Shown here: piece by piece, positions 1 to 5,753 of the stretch
Layout: every line of letters starts with the position of its first letter
Numbering within the stretch: position 1 is the stretch's first letter
Source: JAVEYA01 sp034003745
GTDB lineage: Bacteria; Bacillota; Peptococcia; DRI-13; PHAD01
Direction of reading: 5' to 3'
DNA length: 12,198 bases
Assembly: GCA_034003745.1 (NCBI GenBank)
Contig: JAVEYA010000071.1
Span: 1 to 12,198, forward strand
Translations under genes and position numbers: made by a program
Notes under the pieces: generated by a model
Told to the model about the DNA's origin: nothing
What the model saw: the letters and a program-made list of their open reading frames with translations, nothing else
Database searches by the model: none

Positions 1-320
1 GGCCCGCTTGCGAACAAGACCAGGCATGGCTCGTCCCCGGTATTAACAAAGCCATGAACTTGTCCCTTGGGTATACTGGCCGCTTCCCCTTCGTGCAGAA
101 GAACTGTCTCCTCACCCACCGTAAGTTCGCCCTGACCTTTTAAGATATAGTAAATCTCATCACTAACTTTCTGATAATGCGGCTTAATCTTGTCTACGAC
201 AACAGCCATACCCAGGCTCACTCCCGGCAGAGCCACCCCTTTGACCACGGCAATCCCCACCGCTGGGTCAACAGGGGTATTTTTCATTGATTCAAGCATA
301 TCCGTTTTATTAATCGGCAT
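1..320 (-). CDS. Cupin-domain protein, C-terminus cut by window edge
   Basis: About 106 residues are visible, and the reading frame runs off the left edge. The second cupin motif is clear: a G-x5-P-x-G-x2-H-x3-N pattern inside GEAASIPKGQVHGFVNTG. The first motif is recognisable (PHYQKVSDEIYYILKGQG), but the usual second histidine of the HxH pair is glutamine, so metal binding may be altered or absent. A small single-domain cupin of this kind could bind a metal, sugar or small acid; the substrate cannot be told from sequence. Two adjacent ATGs exist (323 and 320). The ribosome binding site AAGGTG sits at a better distance from 320. The gene starts about 25 bases after the MazF-type toxin stop on the same strand, so it is probably co-transcribed with that module. 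Confidence 0.8.
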   Translation of the reverse strand, partial: MPINKTDMLESMKNTPVDPAVGIAVVKGVALPGVSLGMAVVVDKIKPHYQKVSDEIYYILKGQGELTVGEETVLLHEGEAASIPKGQVHGFVNTGDEPCLVLFASG

Positions 321-345
321 CATATCACCTTTTTCAGCAGGATTA

Positions 346-693
346 TTATAGTTCCAAATATATCTTCAAAGCTGCTTTTACACGTTCCTTGATATTTTCT
401 GCTTTAACAGCTCCGCATTTTTCACCAAGTCGTTTCTTGGAAATTGCCCTGATTTGATGCGCCATCGCAATAGAATCCTTAGGCAGTCCAGCAATCTCCG
501 AATCCAACAATGTCTCAATGGGATATACTTTTCGACCCGTTTTTACCGAAGTGAGCGATAGTATGGTAACTACCGGTAAGGCCTGATTGACTTCCTCGGC
601 AGATATTACCAGGACAGGCCTTGTTCCTGCCTGCTCAGAACCTTTGACCGGTTCCAAATCCGCCCAGAATATGCCCCATTGATACTCTATCAT
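346..693 (-). CDS. mazF: MazF/PemK-family endoribonuclease toxin
   Basis: This 115-residue protein has the full MazF-type fold signature. The N-terminal strand with GIFWADLEPVKGSEQAGTRP is followed by VLVIS, then VVTILSLTS, and the late segment AMAHQIRAISKKRLGE. Arg25 and Thr48 fall at the same positions as the residues known to be needed for RNA cleavage in Bacillus subtilis MazF, so the toxin is probably active. The family cuts mRNA at short sequence-specific sites and is neutralised by its partner antitoxin. The start ATG overlaps the antitoxin stop by four bases (ATGA at 690-693), and GGGGGAG lies just upstream, which indicates translational coupling. The length matches the family. The symbol is given by family; it could equally be called ndoA or pemK. 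Confidence 0.93.
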   Translation of the reverse strand: MIEYQWGIFWADLEPVKGSEQAGTRPVLVISAEEVNQALPVVTILSLTSVKTGRKVYPIETLLDSEIAGLPKDSIAMAHQIRAISKKRLGEKCGAVKAENIKERVKAALKIYLEL

Positions 694-965
694 TCAGTCT
701 CCCCCTTTGTTGCTTCAACATCGGAAGACTCAAAGGCCAGCATGCTTTCTTCTAAATCTTTCATAAATAAGGGGTCTTTTGCCGCTTTCAGCATTTGCTG
801 TTTTAATTTCTTCTTCTCTATCTTGACGGAGTATTCTTCCATGGCTTCTTTGACAGCTCCATTAACCGAGGGTATATCATTACTTTTAGCATAACCTTTA
901 TATTTTTCCATTAACTCAACCGGCAAGGAGAAGGTGACATTTTTACTTTGGACATAAGCAAACAC
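690..965 (-). CDS. Ribbon-helix-helix antitoxin of the MazEF-type module (start uncertain)
   Basis: This protein of about 91 residues precedes the MazF-type toxin in the usual antitoxin-toxin order. The N-terminus has a ribbon-helix-helix pattern: a strand around KNVTFSLPVELMEKY and two helices to about residue 46. A charged lysine- and glutamate-rich C-terminal tail should wrap the toxin. It would act as antitoxin and autorepressor. The start is odd. The only in-frame start is a GTG at 965 that overlaps the last base of the ribosome binding site AAGGAG (965-970). That site is ideally spaced (9 bases) for an ATG at 953-955, which lies in another frame and stops after 14 codons. See the finding on a possible frameshift or indel. 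Confidence 0.85.
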   Translation of the reverse strand: MFAYVQSKNVTFSLPVELMEKYKGYAKSNDIPSVNGAVKEAMEEYSVKIEKKKLKQQMLKAAKDPLFMKDLEESMLAFESSDVEATKGETE

Positions 966-990
966 TCCTTGATATTATTTGTTGGGTAAT

Positions 991-1023
991 TATATTGTAT
1001 ATTATGCAATATAGATATTACAA
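991..1023 (-). promoter_or_regulatory. Promoter and candidate operator of the MazEF-type operon
   Basis: A perfect inverted repeat, TATATTG (991-997) and CAATATA (1007-1013) separated by 9 bases, lies just upstream of the antitoxin. Read on the minus strand, a possible -35 TTGTAA (1018-1023) and a -10 TATACA (996-1001) are spaced by 16 bases, so the repeat covers the -10 and spacer. An alternative -10 TATAAT lies at 989-994. Toxin-antitoxin operons are generally autorepressed by the antitoxin at such palindromes; that this one is bound is inference. Confidence 0.5.
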
Positions 1024-1088
1024 TTGTCCGGCAACCAGTTTTCCCTTCATAAAAAAGAAAAAAACTTTATTCCAGCGTATTAGAAAGA

Positions 1089-1274
1089 ATGACACATATT
1101 GAAACATCTTGGCGATCAATCCGAAAAGGGTTAAGTGACCATGAAGGTTCTGACAGAATTATTGATAAGCAATTGATGAATAATTATTTTAGTGAAATAA
1201 AATCTAAATACAAAATGCTGAACATATCCGATATTAAAGATTATAGCAAAGACTTGTTCAGTAAACTTTTCTGA
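1089..1274 (+). CDS. Small hypothetical protein, possibly the 3' remnant of a larger gene
   Basis: This is an ORF of about 61 residues ending in a lysine-rich helical segment, with no family I recognise. The ATG has only a weak AGAAAG immediately in front of it, and the frame is open upstream to about 1053 (codons for KRKKLYSSVLER), so the real start is uncertain. A strong hairpin begins nine bases after the stop, as expected behind a genuine gene end. The simplest reading is either a small gene of unknown function or the tail of a gene whose front was lost when the neighbouring toxin-antitoxin module arrived. Base composition is AT-rich, like its neighbours. Confidence 0.35.
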   Translation: MTHIETSWRSIRKGLSDHEGSDRIIDKQLMNNYFSEIKSKYKMLNISDIKDYSKDLFSKLF

Positions 1275-1281
1275 AAGGCAC

Positions 1282-1315
1282 TAAATGCACGGAACGTTGA
1301 GGTTCCGTGCATTTA
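1282..1315. terminator. Hairpin between convergent genes, probable bidirectional terminator
   Basis: A perfect 14-bp inverted repeat (arms 1282-1295 and 1302-1315, core GCACGGAAC/GTTCCGTGC) with a 6-base loop lies between the stop of the plus-strand small ORF (1274) and the stop of the minus-strand pentapeptide gene (1350). There is no long T-run on either side, only short T-rich stretches, so termination efficiency is uncertain. Confidence 0.6.
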
Positions 1316-1349
1316 TACTGTAAGCGTCAAGTGTCCCAATGTACTATAT

Positions 1350-1973
1350 CTACTCAACTAAAGCCCCGTATGCTTTAGCAACAAGTATTGCTTGTCCGAT
1401 ATCCAGATATACTTTGCTTAGATTAATGCTTTTGAAATCTACCCCATCAACTTTTGCGTTACGCAAATCTGCTCCAGTCATTTTTGCTTTGGCCAAAATC
1501 GTTTTTGTTAAATCAGCTCCTCGCAAATCGACTTTCTCGAGATTGCACCCCGATAAATCTGATTCAGCCATGCGTATATTTTTTAAATCAAGCCCTTTGA
1601 GATTATGATTTCTCATGCTTATGTATGACCAGTCGCCTTCTTCAATAACCATTCCATTTGTATTAGCTTCTTCAAAGGTTGAACCGGTCATTTTGCATTG
1701 CTTGAATTCTGCGCCAAAAAAGTTTGTTCCAATGAATCGGCAGTTAGTAAATGCTGCATTTTCATGTACCGATACGTTCATATGCGCCTGTGTAAAATCA
1801 CAGCTAATGAATATACATCCTTTGGTATATATCTCTTCCATGCTTACATTTTTAAAACTACATTTTTCGAATTGACAACCCTTGATCTCTTGGTTTGCTA
1901 TTGTAAGGCCGTTAAAGCTTTTTTCTACATAACTTGCTCCATTTTCAATCTCCATTTTATTTGGATTCTCCAT
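1350..1973 (-). CDS. Pentapeptide-repeat protein
   Basis: This 207-residue protein is built almost entirely of five-residue repeats with the A(D/N)LXX pattern. Examples are CQFEKCSFKN, CDFTQAHMN and FFGAEFKQCKMTGSTF in the first half, and LKGLDLKNIRMAESDLSG and LRGADLTKTI in the second. Such repeats fold into a right-handed quadrilateral beta-helix. An irregular, less repetitive stretch around residues 105-125 splits two repeat blocks, an arrangement also seen in Qnr proteins, which mimic DNA and protect gyrase. The length is close to Qnr, but function cannot be assigned: many pentapeptide proteins have unknown roles. The ATG lacks its own ribosome binding site. It lies one base after the stop of the AbrB-like ORF (TGA-A-ATG), so translation is probably coupled to that gene. 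Confidence 0.85.
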   Translation of the reverse strand: MENPNKMEIENGASYVEKSFNGLTIANQEIKGCQFEKCSFKNVSMEEIYTKGCIFISCDFTQAHMNVSVHENAAFTNCRFIGTNFFGAEFKQCKMTGSTFEEANTNGMVIEEGDWSYISMRNHNLKGLDLKNIRMAESDLSGCNLEKVDLRGADLTKTILAKAKMTGADLRNAKVDGVDFKSINLSKVYLDIGQAILVAKAYGALVE

Positions 1974-1974
1974 T

Positions 1975-2121
1975 TCATTTTTTCAGGATACATTCGGCGT
2001 GCTCACTAAACCCGATTTTCTCAAAAAATGCCTGCGGTATGGTAATCTGCTTTTTGGACGATATCTTAATAATCTTAGATTCCATATCATTTATATCCTT
2101 TTTGTTCAAAGCTATAGACAT
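1975..2121 (-). CDS. Very short AbrB/SpoVT-like DNA-binding protein (truncated domain)
   Basis: This is a 48-residue ORF with a good ribosome binding site (GGGGGTG, 7 bases before the ATG at 2121). Its segment SKIIKISSKKQITIPQAFFE is the hallmark N-terminal strand and loop of the swapped-hairpin AbrB/MazE DNA-binding fold, followed by KIGFSEHAECIL. Family members usually continue with a final strand (typically G-x-I-x-I-RP). Here a stop follows directly after ILKK, so the domain looks cut short. It may be an intact minimal DNA-binding protein, perhaps an autoregulator or antitoxin-like partner, or the remnant of a longer gene. The next gene, the pentapeptide protein, starts one base after its stop, which strongly suggests a two-gene operon. 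Many AbrB-like antitoxins stand before a toxin, but no toxin follows here. Confidence 0.7.
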   Translation of the reverse strand: MSIALNKKDINDMESKIIKISSKKQITIPQAFFEKIGFSEHAECILKK

Positions 2122-2287
2122 AGTAATGCACCCCCAAACCAAGATATGCGCAATTCCAATATTCTTGATTTCTTGGGTATATTCTATAATATTTTACATC
2201 ATGGCGCCCATGTCTTTAGAGGGTGTAACATCTATTCGTCCATTTGATGAAAGTGAGTAGTAGCAAGGGCTGTCCGTTTTTTCGCTG

Positions 2288-2320
2288 CAATACCTTGAAT
2301 AACGGTATTGGCTTTTTTTT
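2288..2320 (+). terminator. Rho-independent terminator without an obvious upstream gene
   Basis: CAATACC (2288-2294) and GGTATTG (2304-2310) form a 7-bp stem with a 9-base loop. GC and eight Ts follow (2313-2320), so the direction is plus. No convincing plus-strand gene ends before it. A short open frame ending in two tandem TAG stops near 2260 could be the tail of a lost gene. Confidence 0.6.
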
Positions 2321-2369
2321 GAGCTTATGTGGTCAAAATGTGGTCACGAAAAAGGGGCTGTCTCGCCTA

Positions 2370-2642
2370 TTAATGAAAGGTTATCTGCAGTTCTTTACCT
2401 AAAGCGTTCGCAACTTTCGTTAAAAGTTCTATACTGGGATTATATTCTCCACTTTCTAATCGGGATATAGCTGATTGTTTTGTATTGATTTTATCGGCCA
2501 GCTCTTTTTGGCTTAATCCTTGCTCGATTCTGAGCTTTATTATTTCACGTTTGATATCATATTGTACTTTTAATTCATTGTATTCTCGCTGAGTCTCAGG
2601 GTTTAATAAAAGTTGCTTTTTAACGTCTTCGTGTCTCATCAC
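2370..2642 (-). CDS. higA: HigA-type antitoxin, XRE-family helix-turn-helix protein
   Basis: This 90-residue protein has a Cro/XRE helix-turn-helix in its C-terminal half (about residues 33-88). The pattern LRIEQGLSQKELADKI is followed by the recognition-helix region TKQSAISRLESGEYNPS and then IELLTKVANALGKEL. The N-terminal 30 residues probably contact the toxin. It follows the RelE/HigB-type toxin gene, the reversed toxin-antitoxin order typical of HigBA. The start is either GTG at 2642, overlapping the toxin stop by four bases and well spaced from AAGGAA, or the adjacent ATG at 2639, sharing one base with the toxin TGA. It should neutralise the toxin and repress the operon promoter at the inverted repeat upstream of higB. 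Confidence 0.92.
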   Translation of the reverse strand: MMRHEDVKKQLLLNPETQREYNELKVQYDIKREIIKLRIEQGLSQKELADKINTKQSAISRLESGEYNPSIELLTKVANALGKELQITFH

Positions 2643-2992
2643 TGCTCACTTCCTTTTAGATAGTTTTCCATACGCTTTAAGGAAAGCTCCAAAACTGATG
2701 ATGGGGTTTTGTTAGTAGTTTTCCTGAAACCGTAAAGAAGAACAAATCTGCCTTGATTAAAAACAAAATAGAATATGCGAAAATCATTAGTGCTTTGTTT
2801 AATTCTAAGTTCCCATAACCTGTTATATCGGCCTTCTAACTTTTTAATATGCGGAGGGCCAAGAAACAGACCGTATTCCTGAAGGAGATCAATCTCTCGT
2901 AATATTTTAGCTTGTTCTTTGGAACTCAACTGAGAAAGGAATTCAGCTACGGGGTTTTTATTATTCTCTGTATAATACTCAATCACATACAA
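2639..2992 (-). CDS. higB: HigB/RelE-type mRNA interferase toxin (Gp49-like family)
   Basis: This 117-residue protein matches the phage-derived Gp49-like/HigB toxin family. An early helix region (NPVAEFLSQLSSKEQAKI) is followed by GLFLGPPHIKKLEG, the central strand LWELRIKQSTNDFRIFYF and the late VLLYGFRKTTNKTP. The paired strand ends rich in Arg and Lys (Arg63, Arg72, Arg90, Lys91) are the usual RNA-contacting face. Family members cleave mRNA on the ribosome. The start is a TTG at 2992, supported by AGGTGG seven bases upstream; an in-frame GTG at 2986 is an alternative. The gene is coupled to the downstream antitoxin by overlapping stop and start codons and has its own clear promoter. Confidence 0.9.
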   Translation of the reverse strand: MYVIEYYTENNKNPVAEFLSQLSSKEQAKILREIDLLQEYGLFLGPPHIKKLEGRYNRLWELRIKQSTNDFRIFYFVFNQGRFVLLYGFRKTTNKTPSSVLELSLKRMENYLKGSEQ

Positions 2993-3018
2993 AAGAAACC
3001 CACCTCTTATCTAATCAT

Positions 3019-3053
3019 ATTATATAACGTATATGTGATATTCGCAACATATA
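3019..3053 (-). promoter_or_regulatory. Promoter and candidate operator of the HigBA-type operon
   Basis: On the minus strand, a -35 TTGCGA (3042-3047) and a consensus -10 TATAAT (3019-3024) are separated by exactly 17 bases, placing transcription start a short way before the toxin's ribosome binding site. An inverted repeat TATATGT (3030-3036) / ACATATA (3047-3053), with a 10-base spacer, covers the promoter spacer and the -35 box. This is where an XRE-type antitoxin would be expected to bind and block RNA polymerase; the binding itself is inference. Confidence 0.65.
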
Positions 3054-3356
3054 AGTGTTTTGGCAAAGCTGCCAAAGCACTTGGCAATCCAATTATTATC
3101 TCCAGCAAAAAGTAATTTGGATCTAACTTCTGAGTCGTATGAACAATGGTTCCATCAAACTTTCTTAAATAAAATATATTAATGCCAATCACTTATCCTG
3201 TTCATAAGTTATAATCATATGAATACTACCCTTTCAGCTAAACTTATCGTATTCGGTATTTATTAACCTTCATTAAAAATATTTCTGATATATATCCTTA
3301 AAAAGCAATCGCCGCTTCAAGACAAAATAAATACCAATGTGGTCAAATCCTCCTGG
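3054..3356. other. AT-rich intergenic stretch, no convincing gene
   Basis: I see no credible gene here. A minus-strand frame of about 61 codons (3007-3192, GTG start) would overlap the higB promoter and resembles no family I know. Position 3337-3347 repeats the 11 bases ATGTGGTCAAA found at 2327-2337. The right edge leads into the groEL terminator. Confidence 0.5.
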
Positions 3357-3357
3357 C

Positions 3358-3391
3358 AAAAAACGAAGACCCTTGAGGCTCAAGGGTCTTC
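3358..3391 (-). terminator. groEL rho-independent terminator
   Basis: A 12-bp perfect stem (GAAGACCCTTGA at 3365-3376, TCAAGGGTCTTC at 3380-3391, 3-base loop) is followed on the minus strand by a G and six Ts (3358-3363). It lies about 20 bases beyond the groEL stop. Confidence 0.92.
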
Positions 3392-3409
3392 AGTCTTACA
3401 GATTTGTAA

Positions 3410-5038
3410 TTACATCATTCCGCCCATGCCGCCCATTCCAGGAGGCATGCCGCCGCCCTTGTTTTCTTCAGGCTTGTCGGCCACCAGGCATTCGGTGGTC
3501 AACAGCATTGCGGCGATGGAAGCCGCGTTCTGCAGGGCAGAACGGGTTACTTTGGCCGGGTCGACGATACCAGCGTCAATCATATTCTCGTATACGCCGG
3601 TCAGCGCGTTGAAGCCGATGCCTTTGGCGCTGGTCTTGACTTTCTCCACGACGACGGACCCTTCCAGGCCGGCGTTGTTGGCGATCAGTCTGAGCGGCTC
3701 TTCGAGCGCTTTTTTGATAATCTTGATACCGGTGTTTTCATCCGGTTCCGAAGAGTTGAGGCCTTCGATGGCTGCCAGCGCTTCGATCAAGGCCGCGCCG
3801 CCGCCGGAGACGATGCCCTCTTCTACAGCCGCGCGGGTAGCGGCCAGCGCATCTTCAATGCGATGTTTCTTTTCTTTCAGTTCGGTTTCCGTAGCCGCGC
3901 CGACCTGGATAACCGCTACGCCGCCGGAGAGCTTCGCCAGACGTTCCTGGAGCTTCTCGCGGTCGAATTCGGAGGTAGTGTCTTCGAGCTGCTTTTTGAT
4001 CTGGGAAACTCTGCCTTCGATAGCCTTTTTGTCGCCGTAGCCTTCTACGATGGTGGTTTCTTCTTTGCTGATTTTGACTTTAGCAGCGCGTCCCAGCTGT
4101 TCGATACCGGTATTTTCGAGCTTTAAGCCCATATCTTCGGTGATAACCTGTCCGCCGGTAAGGATAGCGATATCTTCGAGCATAGCCTTACGTCTGTCGC
4201 CAAAGCCGGGGGCTTTGACGCCGACGCAGGTGAAAGTGCCGCGCAGTTTATTCAGAACCAGGGTAGCCAGAGCCTCGCCTTCGATGTCTTCAGCAATCAG
4301 CAGTAACGGTTTGCCGCCCTGAACAACCTTTTCCAGTACAGGCAGGATATCCTGAATAGAGGAAATTTTCTTATCGGTAATCAGGATGTAGGGTTCGGTA
4401 AGAACCGCTTCCATCTTATCGGTGTCGGTAATCATGTAGTGGGAAACATAGCCGCGGTCAAACTGCATCCCTTCGACGAGCTCCAGGGTGGTGCCGATGC
4501 TCTGGGATTCTTCCACAGTAATGACGCCGTCGTTGCCTACGGTTTCCATGGCTTCGGCAATCAGGTTTCCGATGTCGCTGTCAGCCGCGGAAATGGAAGC
4601 AACCTGAGAGATAGCGGCTTTGGATTCGATGGGCTTGGCAATTTTCTTGATTTCATCAACAGTAGCGGTGACTGCCTTCTCAATGCCTTTTTTCAGGATC
4701 ATCGGATTGGCGCCGGCGGCCACGTTTTTCAAACCTTCGCGAATGATGGCCTGAGCCAGCACGGTAGCGGTGGTGGTGCCATCACCGGCTACATCGTTGG
4801 TCTTGGTAGCCACTTCTTTAACAAGCTGGGCCCCCATATTTTCAAAGGGGTCTTCCAGTTCAACTTCCCGGGCGATGGTAACACCGTCATTGGTAATGGT
4901 GGGAGAGCCGAATTTCTTGTCCAGTACGACGTTGCGTCCTTTGGGACCTAAGGTGATTTTCACAGCTTCGGCGAGGGAGTTGACCCCTTTTTCCAGGGAC
5001 CTTCTGGCCTCTTCACCGAAGATAATTTGTTTGGCCAT
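3410..5038 (-). CDS. groEL: Chaperonin GroEL (Hsp60)
   Basis: The 542-residue protein is full length for bacterial GroEL, the 14-mer cytosolic chaperonin that encloses unfolded proteins and works with GroES and ATP. Visible hallmarks are the N-terminal KITLGPKGRNVVLD, the nucleotide-binding DGVTIA (51-56) and GDGTTT (85-90, with the conserved Asp86), and VASISAADSDIGN. The apical domain contains KISSIQDILPVLE and GFGDRRKAMLEDIAILTGG. The equatorial return includes AAVEEGIVSGGGAAL. The C-terminus is the flexible Gly-Met tail (GGGMPPGMGGMGGMM), intact here. AGGAGG lies before the ATG. It is 46 bases downstream of groES in the same operon and ends in a strong terminator. Nothing unusual is seen. 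Confidence 0.99.
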   Translation of the reverse strand: MAKQIIFGEEARRSLEKGVNSLAEAVKITLGPKGRNVVLDKKFGSPTITNDGVTIAREVELEDPFENMGAQLVKEVATKTNDVAGDGTTTATVLAQAIIREGLKNVAAGANPMILKKGIEKAVTATVDEIKKIAKPIESKAAISQVASISAADSDIGNLIAEAMETVGNDGVITVEESQSIGTTLELVEGMQFDRGYVSHYMITDTDKMEAVLTEPYILITDKKISSIQDILPVLEKVVQGGKPLLLIAEDIEGEALATLVLNKLRGTFTCVGVKAPGFGDRRKAMLEDIAILTGGQVITEDMGLKLENTGIEQLGRAAKVKISKEETTIVEGYGDKKAIEGRVSQIKKQLEDTTSEFDREKLQERLAKLSGGVAVIQVGAATETELKEKKHRIEDALAATRAAVEEGIVSGGGAALIEALAAIEGLNSSEPDENTGIKIIKKALEEPLRLIANNAGLEGSVVVEKVKTSAKGIGFNALTGVYENMIDAGIVDPAKVTRSALQNAASIAAMLLTTECLVADKPEENKGGGMPPGMGGMGGMM

Positions 5039-5084
5039 TTCTAAAACCTCCTAATATTTAATAATGTAGAGGGGAATTGAGTGC

Positions 5085-5369
5085 TCAGATAATCGCGTGG
5101 ATGTCGCGCTCGCTTAAGATAAGTACTTCTTCGCCGTCAATTTTGATTTCGGTGCCGGCATATTTGGAATAGATCACTTTGTCGCCTACCTTCACTTCCA
5201 AGGCAACCTTCTGACCGTTATCCAACACTTTGCCGCTTCCTACCGCGACGACTTCACCCTGCTGGGGTTTCTCCTTCGCGGTATCCGGCAATACGATGCC
5301 GCTCTTTGTCTTTTCTTCCTGGGCCAATGGTTTTACTACGACTTTGTCGCCAAGAGGCCGGATATTCAT
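5085..5369 (-). CDS. groES: Co-chaperonin GroES (Hsp10)
   Basis: The 94-residue protein is full length for GroES, the heptameric lid of GroEL. It begins MNIRPLGDKVVVKPL and carries the mobile loop (about residues 17-34, TKSGIVLPD) whose Ile-Val-Leu triplet docks on GroEL. It ends with the conserved GEEVLILSERDIHAII. AAGGAGGT stands upstream of the ATG. It is the first gene of the groES-groEL operon, directly behind a CIRCE operator and promoter, so it should be induced by heat or protein stress when the HrcA repressor is released. Confidence 0.99.
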   Translation of the reverse strand: MNIRPLGDKVVVKPLAQEEKTKSGIVLPDTAKEKPQQGEVVAVGSGKVLDNGQKVALEVKVGDKVIYSKYAGTEIKIDGEEVLILSERDIHAII

Positions 5370-5402
5370 AGATTTTTTACCTCCTTATAATTTGTTGTAT
5401 TG

Positions 5403-5429
5403 TTAGCACTCTCCTTAGTCGAGTGCTAA
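5403..5429. promoter_or_regulatory. CIRCE operator (HrcA binding site)
   Basis: A perfect match to the CIRCE consensus: TTAGCACTC (5403-5411), 9-base spacer, GAGTGCTAA (5421-5429). It lies between the groES promoter and the groES start, where HrcA is known to bind in Bacillota to repress the operon. Confidence 0.98.
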
Positions 5430-5441
5430 TATTCATTTATA

Positions 5442-5470
5442 ATATTAGTGAAAGCGGAAAAAGATAGCAA
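5442..5470 (-). promoter_or_regulatory. Sigma-A-type promoter of groES-groEL
   Basis: On the minus strand a -35 TTGCTA (5465-5470) and a -10 TAATAT (5442-5447) are 17 bases apart. Transcription would begin close to the CIRCE element, which fits repression by HrcA. Confidence 0.75.
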
Positions 5471-5677
5471 ACCCCATATTTTCCGTTTATTTATAAATAA
5501 CTTTCATTATCGCCGTTTATCTTAATTTATCTCTGTTTCTCTCGTTCCTGCATTTCCCGCATACGCCTGCAAGAGGTGCGATAAACTTTTTACATCTAAA
5601 TATATCTCCACTCATCCGCTTCTTTATACATAATACACAGCTCCTCAGCGCCGAGTTATGTATACTTATAAATCCTG
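5471..5677. other. Intergenic stretch between divergent promoters, with an inverted repeat
   Basis: No gene is seen between the groES promoter and the promoter of the folate gene. The only clear structure is a 9-bp perfect inverted repeat, TATACATAA (5625-5633) and TTATGTATA (5656-5664), with a 22-base spacer. It sits just upstream of the folate gene promoter and could be an operator or a cruciform; its role is unknown. Confidence 0.4.
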
Positions 5678-5706
5678 TTGCTCTTAACGTTATTATGTCG
5701 TACTAT
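5678..5706 (+). promoter_or_regulatory. Promoter of the 5-formyltetrahydrofolate cyclo-ligase gene
   Basis: A -35 TTGCTC (5678-5683) and a -10 TACTAT (5701-5706) are spaced by 17 bases, about 48 bases before the start codon. This is a moderate match to the sigma-A consensus. Confidence 0.55.
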
Positions 5707-5753
5707 GTAAATGTAAGAATTTTTAAAAATCTCCCCGGAGGATGTCCACATAA

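Noticed and set aside
1350..1973. Calling the pentapeptide protein a Qnr quinolone-resistance protein
   Set aside because: Only the repeat type, length and two-block layout are shared; no diagnostic residues can be claimed without alignment.
3007..3192. Minus-strand frame of about 61 codons upstream of higB
   Set aside because: It covers the higB promoter and operator, starts with GTG with a poorly spaced ribosome binding site, and has no recognisable family.
3339..5054. Long plus-strand frames opposite groEL
   Set aside because: They are shadows of the groEL codon pattern on the opposite strand.
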